In this document: piece after piece, positions 46,627-56,339 of the stretch
How the letters are laid out: every line of letters begins with the position of its first letter
Numbering within the stretch: the stretch's first letter is position 1
Origin: Stenotrophomonas mori
GTDB taxonomy: Bacteria; Pseudomonadota; Gammaproteobacteria; Xanthomonadales; Xanthomonadaceae
NCBI RefSeq assembly: GCF_023556335.1
Contig: NZ_JAIKTS010000002.1
Location: 404,442-468,441 of the forward strand
Direction of reading: 5' to 3'
DNA: 64,000 bases
Translations under genes and position numbers: made by a program
The notes under the pieces: generated by a model
Seen by the model: the letters and a program-made list of their open reading frames with translations, nothing else
Database searches by the model: none
Told to the model about the DNA's origin: nothing

Positions 46627-47718
46627 ATGAACACGCCGATCAAGGGCCGCGGTGCCACGGGCCGGATTCCCGGACGCTTCGAGACCCTCACCACCCATGC
46701 CGTGGACGACGGCTGGCAGGCCGAGGACGGTGAGGAATTCGCGCCGCGGGCACTGCGCACCGAAGTCCGCAGCGAGACCGCACGGCGCATCATCAGCCGC
46801 AACACCTCCCCCGATGTGGGCTTCGACCGTTCAGTGAACCCCTACCGCGGCTGCGAGCACGGTTGCTCCTATTGCTTCGCGCGCCCGACCCATGCCTACC
46901 TGAACCTGTCCCCGGGGCTGGACTTCGAGACCCGGCTGTTCGCCAAGACCAATGCCGCCGAGCTGCTGCGCCGGGAGCTGTCCCGGCCGGGCTATGTACC
47001 CAGGCCGATCGCGCTGGGCATCAACACCGATGCCTACCAGCCGATCGAACGCAAACTGGGCATCACCCGGCAGTTGATCGAAGTCCTGCACGAAACCCGT
47101 CATCCGTTCTCGCTGATCACCAAGAACGCACTGATCGAGCGCGACATCGACCTGCTGGCACCGCTGGCCGAGCAGCACCTGGTCAGCGTGCACTTCTCGG
47201 TGACCACGCTGGACCCGCACCTGTCGGCCAGACTCGAACCGCGCGCATCCGCGCCGCACGCACGGTTGCGGGCGATGCGGCGCCTGCACGAGGCCGGGAT
47301 CCCGGTAGGCGTGATGGTCGCGCCGGTGATTCCCTGGATCAACGATGCCGAGCTGGAGGCGGTGCTGGAAGCCGCGCGCGATGCCGGCGCGCGCAGTGCC
47401 GGCTATGTGCTGTTGCGGCTGCCCTACGAGGTGGCGCCGTTGTTCCGCGACTGGTTGCAGGCGCACCACCCGCAACGGGCCGAACACGTCATGAGCACCC
47501 TCGGCCAGCTGCGCGGCGGCAAGGATTACGACAGCCGGTTCGGCAAGCGCATGCGCGGCGAAGGCGTATACGCACAGCTGCTTTCGCGCCGCTTTGCGCT
47601 GGCCAGCAGGCGCCTGGGGTTCAACGCCTCGCGCGAACAGTGGCCCTGGCTGGACTGCAGCCGCTTCGTGCCGCCGGTACCGCCGAAGAAGGCCTCGCCG
47701 CAGGGCGAACTGTTCTGA
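46627..47718 (+). CDS. Radical SAM protein, PA0069 family
   Basis: Protein of 363 residues with the radical SAM cysteine motif CEHGCSYC (C76, C80, C83), the SPDVGFDRSVNPYRGC lead-in and a TIM-barrel body (GINTDAYQPIERKLGITRQL, LITKNALIERD). It matches the family named after Pseudomonas PA0069, related to spore-photoproduct-lyase-like proteins; the reaction is not known. It stands alone, divergent from the cardiolipin synthase gene. Confidence 0.9.
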   Translation: MNTPIKGRGATGRIPGRFETLTTHAVDDGWQAEDGEEFAPRALRTEVRSETARRIISRNTSPDVGFDRSVNPYRGCEHGCSYCFARPTHAYLNLSPGLDFETRLFAKTNAAELLRRELSRPGYVPRPIALGINTDAYQPIERKLGITRQLIEVLHETRHPFSLITKNALIERDIDLLAPLAEQHLVSVHFSVTTLDPHLSARLEPRASAPHARLRAMRRLHEAGIPVGVMVAPVIPWINDAELEAVLEAARDAGARSAGYVLLRLPYEVAPLFRDWLQAHHPQRAEHVMSTLGQLRGGKDYDSRFGKRMRGEGVYAQLLSRRFALASRRLGFNASREQWPWLDCSRFVPPVPPKKASPQGELF

Positions 47719-48183
47719 TCCGCTGGGATCGATGCCGGCCAGGATTTCCGCCGCTAGGAAGGCGGGTCGCGGGCACTCTTGCGGCGTCCCCGTACGCGGT
47801 TGTGCGGAAGCGTGCTTGTCGGGCCCCGCGCGGCGGCGCGGACGGCCGTTGTGGTTCCGCCGTGTCTGGCGACGCGGATGCGGCGGGCGTGCGCCCGGCC
47901 GGTTCACGGAGACCGCCGGGCGTGTGCTGCGCGCGGCCATGGAAACGGGTAAGCCGTCAGTGCCGGGGCGGCAACGGCACGAATACCGGTGCTGCCAATC
48001 GACCTGCTCCACGGGAAGTGCCCGGGGGATGAGCGGAGCCGGCAGCAGGGGCATGCGTCGGCGTCTCCGCCGGGGAAGACGCCGGTCCCGGACCAGCGTG
48101 ACGCGCCCGTGTCGTGCCGGGCGACGCCCGGCAGCGGACCGGCAGCCACCGCTGCAGCGGGGCGTCGTCCCCTCCCCCGCAGG
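47719..48183. other. Gene-free gap, nothing recognised
   Basis: About 465 bases between the radical SAM gene and fbp, which converge. Open frames here are short and lack ribosome sites or family features. No RNA gene or repeat was recognised by eye. Confidence 0.5.
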
Positions 48184-48203
48184 CGCGGGGCTTCAGCCCC
48201 GCG
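48184..48203 (-). terminator. Hairpin spanning the fbp stop codon
   Basis: CGCGGGGCT pairs with AGCCCCGCG in a 9-bp stem with a 2-base loop; the fbp stop codon is in the loop and inner stem. There is no T-tract, so it may be a 3'-end stabiliser or weak terminator. Confidence 0.4.
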
Positions 48204-49206
48204 TGTCGTGCTCGTGGTGGTATCGGGTGGCCTCGGCCACCTCGTTGCGCGAACCGAGGAACACCGGCACGCGCTGATGCAGCTGGGCGGGCTGGAGGTC
48301 GAGGATGCGTTCGCGGCCATTGGTGGCGGCGCCCCCGGCCTGCTCGACCAGCATCGCCATCGGGTTGGCCTCGTACATCAGCCGCAGCTTGCCGGCCTTG
48401 GACGGGTCCTTGTCATCCCAGGGATAGATGAAGATGCCGCCGCGGGTCAGGATGCGGTGCACGTCGGCAACCATCGAGGCGATCCAGCGCATGTTGAAAT
48501 TCTTGCCGCGGGCGCCTTCCCTGCCGGCCAGGAGGTCGCGCACATAGCCCTGCATCGGCGCTTCCCAGTGCCGCTGGTTGGACATGTTGATGGCGAATTC
48601 CTGGGTATCGGCCGGCACCTGCATGCCGCGCTGGGTCAGCACGAACTCGCCGGTCTCGCGGTCCAGGGTGAAGGCGTGGGTACCGTGGCCGACGCTGAGC
48701 ACCAGCATCGTGCTCGGTCCGTAGATGCAGTAGCCGGCGGCGACCTGGCGGTCGCCGGGCTGCAGGAAGTGTTCATCGCCGGGCTTGTCGACGCCGGCCG
48801 GCGCGCGCAGCACCGAGAAGATGGTGCCCACCGAGACGTTCACGTCGATGTTGGAGCTGCCGTCCAGCGGGTCGAACAGCAGCAGGAAGTCGCCGTGCGG
48901 GTACTCCGCCGGCACCGGCTGGCTGTGGTCCATCTCCTCCGATGCGCAGGCCGCCAGGTGGCCGCCCCAGGCATTGGCCTCGAGCAGGATCTCGTTGGAG
49001 ATCACATCCAGCTTCTTCTGGGCCTCGCCCTGCACGTTGCCGGTACCGGCGTCGCCGAGCACCCCACCCAGGGCGCCCTTGCTCACCGCGATCGAGATGC
49101 TGGTGCAGGCGCGTGCGACCACCGCCACCAGCTGTCGCAGGTCGGCATTGATGCGCTGGGCGTGCTGTTCTTCGATCAGGAACCGGGTCAGCGACGTACG
49201 GGACAT
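48193..49206 (-). CDS. fbp: Class I fructose-1,6-bisphosphatase
   Basis: FBPase class I, 337 residues, the gluconeogenic step from fructose-1,6-bisphosphate to fructose-6-phosphate. The metal site is [20 protein letters not shown], with further conserved [17 protein letters not shown] ([11 protein letters not shown]) and [20 protein letters not shown] segments. The ATG at 49206 is used; a TTG at 49212 is the alternative. No strong ribosome site is visible for either. Confidence 0.96.
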   Translation of the reverse strand: MSRTSLTRFLIEEQHAQRINADLRQLVAVVARACTSISIAVSKGALGGVLGDAGTGNVQGEAQKKLDVISNEILLEANAWGGHLAACASEEMDHSQPVPAEYPHGDFLLLFDPLDGSSNIDVNVSVGTIFSVLRAPAGVDKPGDEHFLQPGDRQVAAGYCIYGPSTMLVLSVGHGTHAFTLDRETGEFVLTQRGMQVPADTQEFAINMSNQRHWEAPMQGYVRDLLAGREGARGKNFNMRWIASMVADVHRILTRGGIFIYPWDDKDPSKAGKLRLMYEANPMAMLVEQAGGAATNGRERILDLQPAQLHQRVPVFLGSRNEVAEATRYHHEHDTRG

Positions 49207-49413
49207 GGACAAGGACTACCTTCAGACGAAAGGAGCGCTATTGTCGCGGGTTGCCCGGATTTTTACGAGTTGAGGGACATCGTTTGTCCCCTCGCGGACG
49301 GCAAGGGTCATCGCGGTGTCGGTCCGGAGACGCCACGCACGCCATTCCCTGCCCCGCCTGGACGGTCCCGGACGGGCGCGCCTGCGCCCGGTTCCCGTGG
49401 CGCAGGCGCAAAC

Positions 49414-49440
49414 AAAAAGCCCGGGACGGGCCCGGGCTTT
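49414..49440 (-). terminator. Intrinsic terminator of the aminotransferase gene
   Basis: On the minus strand AAAGCCCGGG / CCCGGGCTTT form a 10-bp stem with a 5-base loop, followed by TTTTTGTT. It begins 22 bases after the stop at 49462. Confidence 0.9.
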
Positions 49441-49461
49441 CCGCTGGCGCTGTGGCGGGGA

Positions 49462-50664
49462 TCAGCCGCGGCTGACCGCGCACACGGCCTTGGCGACGTA
49501 GTCCAGGTTGCCCTGGTTGAGCGCGGCCACGCAGATGCGGCCGGTGCCCACGGCATAGATGCCGTAGTCGTCACGCAGTGCATCCACCTGAGCCTTGCTC
49601 AGCCCCGAGTAGGAGAACATGCCGGCCTGCTCGCCGATGAAGCCGAACTGCGGCGCGCCCGCGGCGGCCAGCTTCTCGACCAGCCCACCGCGCAGGGTAT
49701 GGATGCGCTCGCGCATCTCGGACAGTTCCTGCTCCCACACCGCGCGCAGTTCCGGGCTGGTGAGCACGCCGGAGACCAGGGCGGCACCGTGCGTGGACGG
49801 GCTGGAGTAGATCGTGCGGATCACGCGCTTGACCTGCGATTGCACGGCCTTGGCGTCGGTGGCGGTCGGCGCGACCATCGACAGCGCGCCCACGCGCTCG
49901 CCGTAGAGCGAGAACGACTTGGAGTACGAGTTGGCGACGACGAAGCTGTCGATGCCGGCGGCGGCGATGATGCGCACCGCGGCGCGGTCCTGCTCGATGC
50001 CCTTGTCGAAGCCCTGGTAGGCCATGTCGATGAAGGGGAACAGCTGGCGCTCCTTCAGCACCTCCGCGACCTGGCCCCATTGCGCGTCGCTGAGGTCGGC
50101 GCCGGTCGGGTTGTGGCAGCAGGCGTGCAACAGCACCACGGTGCCCGGCGCGAAGGTCTGCAGGTCGGCGAGCATGCCGTCGAAATCCACGCCGTGGGTC
50201 GCGGGATCGAAGTAGCGGTATTCACGCACCTCGAAGCCGGCCGCGCCGAACACCGCCCGGTGGTTCTCCCAGCTGGGGTTGCTCAGCGCCACGGTCGCGT
50301 GCGGCAGCAGCTTGCGCAGCACATCGGCGCCGACACGCAGCGCACCGCTGCCGCCGACGGTCTGCGAGGTGGCGACGCGGCCGGCGGCGACGAGCTCGGA
50401 GTCCTCGCCGAACACCAGCTTCTGGGTGGCCTGGGTGTAGGCCGGCAGGCCGTCGATCGGCAGGTAGCCGCGCGGCTTGGCCTCGGCGGCCAGCTGCTGC
50501 TCGATCTGCTTGACGGCGCGCAGCAGCGGAATGCGGCCGCCCTCGTCGTAGTAGATGCCGACGCCAAGGTTGACCTTGGTCGGGCGCGCGTCGGCGTTGT
50601 AAGCCTCGGTCAGACCCAGGATCGGGTCGCCAGGAACCTGTTCCACGTTTGCAAAGAAGGACAC
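49462..50664 (-). CDS. Aromatic/aspartate aminotransferase (AspC/TyrB type)
   Basis: Fold-type I PLP aminotransferase, 400 residues. The PLP lysine is K249 in VVANSYSKSFSLYGERVG. The cofactor aspartate lies in FPFIDMAYQGFDKG, and HACCHNPTGADLS is the family active-site segment. The GTG start at 50664 (SFFANVEQVPGDPILGLTEA) matches the family N-terminus; the 38-codon upstream extension does not. It is divergent from the second TonB receptor. Aspartate or aromatic preference cannot be told by eye. Confidence 0.95.
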   Translation of the reverse strand: MSFFANVEQVPGDPILGLTEAYNADARPTKVNLGVGIYYDEGGRIPLLRAVKQIEQQLAAEAKPRGYLPIDGLPAYTQATQKLVFGEDSELVAAGRVATSQTVGGSGALRVGADVLRKLLPHATVALSNPSWENHRAVFGAAGFEVREYRYFDPATHGVDFDGMLADLQTFAPGTVVLLHACCHNPTGADLSDAQWGQVAEVLKERQLFPFIDMAYQGFDKGIEQDRAAVRIIAAAGIDSFVVANSYSKSFSLYGERVGALSMVAPTATDAKAVQSQVKRVIRTIYSSPSTHGAALVSGVLTSPELRAVWEQELSEMRERIHTLRGGLVEKLAAAGAPQFGFIGEQAGMFSYSGLSKAQVDALRDDYGIYAVGTGRICVAALNQGNLDYVAKAVCAVSRG

Positions 50665-50855
50665 GGCGGTACTCGTTTCGGTGGCGGAGAGGGGCGTCGG
50701 AGGTGACCGGCACAGCGCGATCACGGACAGCTCACAATCGTAACAGGGCCGAAGGCCGATGGCGGTACGATTCCACACGCAACCGCCCTGCGCGCGCCGG
50801 CTTCACCGGCGATCGGGGATGATGCCGGCGTGGGGGCAGCCAGGTGGTGGGAACG

Positions 50856-52949
50856 ATGATCGGATGGGGGGTGACGATGCTGGCGCTGGCCGGTCCAGCG
50901 GCCACCACGCTGGACAGCGTGCAGGTGCAGGCGGCGCGGGTGCGCGCCGTCGACGATGCGGACCTGCCGGCATCGATGACCACCCTCGACGTGGATGCGC
51001 AAGGCAATGGCCGCGGCGCCCTGGTGTCCGAGGCCCTGGCCGGGGTGCCCGGACTGCTGGCGCGGGAGCGCCAGAACCTGGCCCAGGACACGCAGCTGTC
51101 CATCCGCGGCGTCGGTGCGCGCTCCACCTTCGGTGTCCGCGGGGTACGCCTGCTGGTCGATGGCGTGCCGGCGACGATGCCCGATGGCCAGGGCCAGCTG
51201 TCGCACTTCAACCTGCTGGGGGCCGAACGCATCGAGGTGCTGCGCGGCCCGTTCTCGACGCTGTACGGCAATGCCTCCGGCGGCGTCGTGCAGCTGTGGA
51301 GCGGCGATGGCCGGGCGGGTGATCCGTGGCGGCTGCGCGCCGCCGTCGGTGGCAACGACAGCCACAGCCTCGGCCTGCAGCTCAAGGGCGCGACGCCGGC
51401 CCTGCGCTACAACGTGGCCGCCAACCATTACCGGACGCAGGGCTGGCGCGCGCACAGCGCGGCGCGGCGGGAATCGCTCAACGCCCGGTTCGGGATGGAC
51501 CTGGGCCCGGAGCGGACGCTCGAGCTGGTGGTCAATGCCCTGGAGGCCCCCCATGCGCAGGATCCGCTGGGCCTGAGCCGCGAACAGGCCCAGGCCGCTC
51601 CGCGCCATGCGGCCGCCGTGGCCACTGCCTATGACACCCGCAAGTCGGTGCACCAGGCCCAGGCGGGGGCGGTCTACACCCAGCAACGCGACCAGCGGAC
51701 CTGGCGGACGATGGCCTATGCCGGCCAGCGCACCGTGGAGCAGTACCTGGCGATTCCCCCGGCGGCGCAGGCCAGTCCACTGCATTCGGGCGGCGTCATC
51801 GGCCTCGACGGCGGCTATGGCGGGATCGATACCCGCTGGGCCTGGCAGGCGACGTTGGCCGGGCGGCCGCTGGAGCTGGTGCTCGGTGCCAATGCCGACC
51901 GCCAGCGGCAGCACCGTACCGGGTACGAGAACCACGTCGGCGAGGTGCTGGGCATCAAGGGCCGGCTGCGCCGCGACCAGCATGACCGGGTCGCCAATCT
52001 GGACCAGTTCGCGCAGGCCTGGTGGCGGATCGGGCCGCGCTGGTCGCTGTTGGCCGGGGCCCGCCACAGCCGGGTGCGCTTCCGTTCCGACGACCATTAC
52101 ATCGTCCCCGGCAATCCCGACGACAGTGGCCGCCGTGACTACACCGCGACCACGCCGGTCGCCGGCCTGGTGTTCCGTGCCAACGAGGTGCTGCGGCTGT
52201 ACGCCTCGGCCGGCCGAGGCTTTGAAACGCCGACGTTCAACGAGCTGGGCTACCGCGCCGACGGGGGGGCCGGCCTGGCGCTCGACCTGGCGCCGGCGAC
52301 CAGCCGCACGGTCGAGCTCGGCGGCAAGTGGCGCTTCCGCACCGGTGCCCGGCTCGATCTCGCGGTCTTCCGCGCCGATACCGAGGACGAACTCGCGGTG
52401 GCCACCAATCGCGGCGGCCGCAGCAGCTACCGCACCATCGGCGCGACCCGGCGCCAGGGCGTGGAGCTGGAATGGCGGCGTCCCCTGGGCGAGACCCAGG
52501 AACTGCAGCTTGCCTGGACCTGGCTGCAGGCCCGGGTGCGCGAGGCCTACCTGACCTGCACCGGGCTGCCCGCCCCATGCACCGTGCCGAGCGCCACGGT
52601 GGCGGCCGGCACGGCGCTGCCGGGGGTGCCGCGCCAGTACCTGCAGGCGCGCTGGCAGTGGCGGCCCGGTGCCTGGCAGCTGGCCGCCGAAGGCACGGCC
52701 TCCGCCGCCACCGTGGTCACCGATCTCGGTGACGCGCGTGCTCCTGGCTACGGCCTGCTGAACCTGGAGGCGGCCCGGCAGTGGTCCACCGCCCAGGGGG
52801 CCCTGCGGGTGTTTGCCCGCGTGGACAACCTGCTGGACCGCCGCTACATCGGTTCGGTCATCGTCAACGATGGCAATGGCCGCTACTTCGAACCCGGTCC
52901 CGACCGCACCTGGACGCTGGGCGTGCAATGGCAATGGGCGGTGCGCTGA
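50856..52949 (+). CDS. Second TonB-dependent outer-membrane receptor
   Basis: Receptor of 697 residues. A short hydrophobic signal (MIGWGVTMLALAGPAATTLD) leads to a plug with VQVQAARVRAVDDADL, LSIRGVGARSTFGVRGVRL and ERIEVLRGPFSTLYGNASGG. The barrel holds SAGRGFETPTFNELGYRADG and FARVDNLLDRRYIGSV. It ends in WAVR, so the terminal residue is not the usual aromatic. The sequence resembles the FecA/PupB-like metal-chelate class, but no N-terminal signalling domain is present. No transporter genes are next to it. Confidence 0.93.
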   Translation: MIGWGVTMLALAGPAATTLDSVQVQAARVRAVDDADLPASMTTLDVDAQGNGRGALVSEALAGVPGLLARERQNLAQDTQLSIRGVGARSTFGVRGVRLLVDGVPATMPDGQGQLSHFNLLGAERIEVLRGPFSTLYGNASGGVVQLWSGDGRAGDPWRLRAAVGGNDSHSLGLQLKGATPALRYNVAANHYRTQGWRAHSAARRESLNARFGMDLGPERTLELVVNALEAPHAQDPLGLSREQAQAAPRHAAAVATAYDTRKSVHQAQAGAVYTQQRDQRTWRTMAYAGQRTVEQYLAIPPAAQASPLHSGGVIGLDGGYGGIDTRWAWQATLAGRPLELVLGANADRQRQHRTGYENHVGEVLGIKGRLRRDQHDRVANLDQFAQAWWRIGPRWSLLAGARHSRVRFRSDDHYIVPGNPDDSGRRDYTATTPVAGLVFRANEVLRLYASAGRGFETPTFNELGYRADGGAGLALDLAPATSRTVELGGKWRFRTGARLDLAVFRADTEDELAVATNRGGRSSYRTIGATRRQGVELEWRRPLGETQELQLAWTWLQARVREAYLTCTGLPAPCTVPSATVAAGTALPGVPRQYLQARWQWRPGAWQLAAEGTASAATVVTDLGDARAPGYGLLNLEAARQWSTAQGALRVFARVDNLLDRRYIGSVIVNDGNGRYFEPGPDRTWTLGVQWQWAVR

Positions 52950-52979
52950 GGCTGGCTGCCCTTGGGCCGCACCGCCGGC

Positions 52980-53618
52980 TCAGCCCGCCAGTACGGCTGC
53001 CTGGCGGGCGCGTCGTTCGATGCCGTCGCTGTCGCCGGCCTGCGCCAGGCCGGTGCCGGTCAGCCAGTCCGCGCCTACGCAGAGCACGTTGGGCAGGTGC
53101 AGGAACGGCCGCGCGTGGTCGGCTGCGGCCAGCCCCCCGGGGCGGAAACACACGCCGTCGAATGCCTGCGCCCAGGCCGACAGGATCGGGATGCCGGTGG
53201 CCGCGTCGGTCGCGGCGAAAGCGAAGGTGTCGGCTCCCCGTTCCAGCCCGCGCATCAGCTCGGCGGTGGTGGCCACGCCGGGCAGGAACGGCAGGTCGGC
53301 CCCGTGTGCGGCGGCATGCAGCCGGTCGTCGGCGCCGGGCGCGACCGCGTAGCGACAGCCTGCGACGCGTGCGCGCTCCATCTGCGCGGCATCGGCCACA
53401 TCGGCCGCGCCGACGACCGCATCGGGAACCGCGGCGATGATCGCCGCGGCCGCCTCCAGCGCGTTGGCGGCGCGCAGGGACACTTCGATCACCGGCAGTC
53501 CGCCGCGGAACAGGGCCTGCGCCACGCGTACCGCGTCATCGATGCCGTCCGGAGCGAATGCCGGGATGACCGGTGCCAGGCGCAGCATCGCGCGCAGGCG
53601 CGGGTCAGCCGCGGTCAT
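52980..53618 (-). CDS. KDPG-aldolase-like protein lacking the catalytic lysine
   Basis: Protein of 212 residues with the fold and motifs of 2-keto-3-deoxy-6-phosphogluconate aldolase (Eda). LAPVIPAFA, GGLPVIEVSLRAANALEA (with E45 and R49, Eda numbering) and FLPGVATTAELMRGLERGAD are family-like. At the Schiff-base position, where Eda has FKFFPAE, this protein has FAFAATD: the lysine is replaced by alanine (A133). The substrate threonine position is also changed (D73). So ordinary aldolase chemistry is unlikely. Its start overlaps the end of the cysteine dioxygenase gene by 14 bp. Confidence 0.85.
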   Translation of the reverse strand: MTAADPRLRAMLRLAPVIPAFAPDGIDDAVRVAQALFRGGLPVIEVSLRAANALEAAAAIIAAVPDAVVGAADVADAAQMERARVAGCRYAVAPGADDRLHAAAHGADLPFLPGVATTAELMRGLERGADTFAFAATDAATGIPILSAWAQAFDGVCFRPGGLAAADHARPFLHLPNVLCVGADWLTGTGLAQAGDSDGIERRARQAAVLAG

Positions 53619-54231
53619 CGCCTGCGTCCTCGCATTCCACCGTCATCGAGCGGGATGCGGGGCGATACCAGTCCGGGCGGTTCGGTTCGGGGACAAACAC
53701 GGTGCACTGCTCCATCGGGCGCTGGTAGACATGCAGCGATACCGCGATGTCGGTGGCGCTGGGGTTGTGCAGCACATGGTACTCGTCCGGCGGGATCAGG
53801 TTGCCGGCACTGCCGCGCTGGGCAGTCAGGGCCGGCAGCGGCACCAGGTGGCAGGCCTCGGGCGTGCGTGCCAGCAACCGGTAGGGCGTGATCTGCAGGG
53901 TGCCCTGCCAGATGCCCTCCACGCACCACAGGCCGTCGTGATCGTGCAGCGGCGTGTGCTGTCCCGGCCCCCAGGTCATGGCGACGACGCTGTAGCCGTG
54001 GCGCGCGCTGCGGCACAGTTCGCGCCGTGCATAGTGGTCGGCCACCGGCCTGTGCACCTGCGCGGGCAGGCGGATGGCCGGGTCGGCCATGGCCCGCAGC
54101 AGTGCCCGCTCGACCTGCGCCACCGTGGTGGCGGTCTCCGGCATCGCCATTGCCGCGTCGATGGCCGCCAACAGCCGCTCACGGCCACTGAAACCGGTGA
54201 AACCGGTGAAACCTTCGGTACCTGCACTCAT
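53605..54231 (-). CDS. Cysteine dioxygenase family protein
   Basis: Cupin-fold thiol dioxygenase of 208 residues, expected to oxidise cysteine (or a thiol acid) to the sulfinic acid. The iron ligands are visible as H96 and H98 in TPLHDHDGLW, and H152 in DEYHVLHN; the conserved SLHVY holds the active-site tyrosine Y169. The N-terminus has a small GFT repeat (TEGFTGFTGFSG). The ATG at 54231 is chosen, since the frame continues upstream without features. It is coupled by overlap to the aldolase-like gene. Confidence 0.88.
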   Translation of the reverse strand: MSAGTEGFTGFTGFSGRERLLAAIDAAMAMPETATTVAQVERALLRAMADPAIRLPAQVHRPVADHYARRELCRSARHGYSVVAMTWGPGQHTPLHDHDGLWCVEGIWQGTLQITPYRLLARTPEACHLVPLPALTAQRGSAGNLIPPDEYHVLHNPSATDIAVSLHVYQRPMEQCTVFVPEPNRPDWYRPASRSMTVECEDAGDDRG

Positions 54232-54340
54232 GGCGCCAGTGTTGCGGACGGCGGGTGAACATGCGGTGGCGGCGCCCGTCGATGCCCCGCCGGCACCCGG
54301 CTGGTAGCATGTCCACCCCCGAAATCCAGGCGCCGTTCCC

Positions 54341-54940
54341 ATGGCCGACTCCAAAAACCCGTCCGTCACCCAGGCCCAGGCCGAGGAAGCCGTGCGCACC
54401 CTGCTGCGCTGGGCCGGCGAAGACCCCGCGCGCGAGGGCCTGCTGGACACCCCGCGCCGGGTGGCCGAAGCCTATGGCGACTGGTTCAAGGGCTATCGCG
54501 AGGATCCCCGCGAGTACCTGGAGCGCACCTTCGAGGAGGTGGCCGGCTACGACGAGATGATCGTGCTGCGCGACATCGAGTACGAAAGCCACTGCGAGCA
54601 CCACATGGCGCCGATCATCGGCCGGGTGCATGTGGGCTATGTCCCCAGCGGCCGGGTCGTGGGCATCTCCAAGCTGGCGCGGGTGGTCGAGGCCTATGCC
54701 CGGCGCTTCCAGGTGCAGGAAAAGATGACGGCGCAGATCGCCCACTGCATCCAGAGCGTGCTGCAGCCGCTGGGCGTGGGCGTGGTGGTCGAAGGCTCGC
54801 ACGAGTGCATGACGACCCGCGGCATCCACAAGCGCGGTGTCAGCATGGTGACCTCCAGCATGCGCGGCAGTTTCCACGACGACGCCCGCACCCGCGCCGA
54901 GTTCCTGCGCTTCATCGAAGTCGGCCAGGCACGGCGCTGA
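54341..54940 (+). CDS. folE: GTP cyclohydrolase I
   Basis: FolE, 199 residues, which converts GTP to dihydroneopterin triphosphate, the first step of folate synthesis. The zinc and catalytic region is [20 protein letters not shown] with its cysteine and histidines, followed by [20 protein letters not shown] and [13 protein letters not shown] with the second zinc cysteine. Divergent from the cysteine dioxygenase gene, 109 bp apart. Confidence 0.97.
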   Translation: MADSKNPSVTQAQAEEAVRTLLRWAGEDPAREGLLDTPRRVAEAYGDWFKGYREDPREYLERTFEEVAGYDEMIVLRDIEYESHCEHHMAPIIGRVHVGYVPSGRVVGISKLARVVEAYARRFQVQEKMTAQIAHCIQSVLQPLGVGVVVEGSHECMTTRGIHKRGVSMVTSSMRGSFHDDARTRAEFLRFIEVGQARR

Positions 54941-55067
54941 GGACGCGCGGCAGGGCCTGGCCCTGCCCGCTCCGGGCGTCCGCGCCCGGCGGGCGCTGGC
55001 GTACGGAGTGCCGGCCCGCCATGCTTTGCCCGTACCGGCCATGCGCGCCGGCAACCTGGAGAAAGCG

Positions 55068-55445
55068 ATGCATCTTGTCGAACTGGTCGCCCTGCTCGCG
55101 GTGGTCCAGTACTTGTTCTTCGCCGTCCTGGTCGGGCGCGCGCGTGGCCACTATGGCGTCAAGGCACCGGCGGTCAACGGCCATGAAGGCTTCGAGCGCA
55201 TCTACCGGGTGCAGATGAATACCCTGGAGCTGCTGGTCGCCCTGCTGCCGGCGTTGTTCATCGCCGCCCGTTTCTGGCCGGCGGCCTGGGTGGCCGGGGT
55301 CGGTGCCCTCTACCTGCTCGGCCGCTTCGTGTACTGGCGGGCCTACGTGGACGTGCCTTCACGGCGGGGGCTGGGCTTCGCCCTGTCGATGGTGCCGGTG
55401 CTGGCGCTGCTGGCGATGGCCCTGGCGGGGGCCGTGCTGCGCTAG
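55068..55445 (+). CDS. MAPEG-family membrane protein
   Basis: Four-helix membrane protein of 125 residues in the MAPEG (membrane-associated eicosanoid and glutathione metabolism) family. The conserved FERIYRVQMNTLELLVALLP segment, with the glutamate/arginine of the glutathione-binding face, is present. GGAG lies 7 bases before the ATG at 55068. Bacterial members are mostly of unknown role. Confidence 0.9.
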   Translation: MHLVELVALLAVVQYLFFAVLVGRARGHYGVKAPAVNGHEGFERIYRVQMNTLELLVALLPALFIAARFWPAAWVAGVGALYLLGRFVYWRAYVDVPSRRGLGFALSMVPVLALLAMALAGAVLR

Positions 55446-55495
55446 GCGCCGGGCATCGCATCCAGCCCCCGGCATGACCGGGGGCGCCGGTGCCG

Positions 55496-56239
55496 TCAGC
55501 GCGCCGAGAAGCCGCCGTCCACCAGGTGGTAGCTGCCGGTGATGAATGCCGCCTGCTCGGAAAGCAGGAAGCAGGTCAGGGCGGCGACCTCCTCGGCGGT
55601 GCCCAGGCGTCCGGCCGGGTGCAGGCCGACCAGGCCGTCGTAGGCGCCGCGGTCCATGCCGGCCAGCAGCGGCGTGTCGATGAACCCGGGACCGACGGCG
55701 TTGACGCGCAGGCCCCGCGCGGAATATTCCAGTGCCGCCGTCTTGGTCATGCCGATCACGGCGTGCTTGGCCGCGACATAGGCGGTCGATCCGGCCCAGC
55801 CGTTGTTGCCCAGGATCGAGGCCATGTTGACGATGGCGCCGCCGCCACTGGCCAGGATCGCCGGGATCTCGTACTTCATCGAATGGAAGACGCCGTGCAG
55901 GTTCACGTCCAGCACCCGGTGCCATTCCTCCAGCGGGTAGTCCGCGGTTGCCAGGCTGGCGCCGCCGATCCCGGCGTTGTTGACCGCCAGGTGCAGGCCG
56001 CCGTGCTCGGCGACGACGGCATCGACCAGGTGCTTGACCGCATCCGCATCGCCCACGTCCAGCTGCCGTGCGCTGGCATTGGTGCCAAGGGTGGTGGCCA
56101 GGGCTTCGGCGGCCTTGCGGTTCAGGTCGGCGACGACGACCCGCGCGCCGCTGGCCGCCAGTTGCCGGGCCACGGCTTCGCCGATGCCGGATGCGGCACC
56201 GGTGACGAGGGCGGTCTTTCCGGAAAAATCCAGGTGCAT
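55496..56239 (-). CDS. Short-chain dehydrogenase/reductase
   Basis: Classical SDR oxidoreductase of 247 residues. The nucleotide motif is TGAASGIGEAVARQL, with D38 in VVVADLN suggesting NAD(H). NNAG lies at 87-90, and the catalytic S141, Y154 and K158 are in VNMASILG and YVAAK. It ends ITGSYHLVDGGFSAR, as in glucose/3-hydroxyacyl-type SDRs. The ATG at 56239 is used over the upstream frame. Substrate unknown. Confidence 0.93.
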   Translation of the reverse strand: MHLDFSGKTALVTGAASGIGEAVARQLAASGARVVVADLNRKAAEALATTLGTNASARQLDVGDADAVKHLVDAVVAEHGGLHLAVNNAGIGGASLATADYPLEEWHRVLDVNLHGVFHSMKYEIPAILASGGGAIVNMASILGNNGWAGSTAYVAAKHAVIGMTKTAALEYSARGLRVNAVGPGFIDTPLLAGMDRGAYDGLVGLHPAGRLGTAEEVAALTCFLLSEQAAFITGSYHLVDGGFSAR

Positions 56240-56339
56240 GGTGAGGTCTCCAGGGCAGCCAGGGAGGGCCGCCGCGCCGACCATGATGCGCACCCCGCGT
56301 GTCGCCGGCGTTGCGCTGGATCAAACCGCCCACCGCGGT

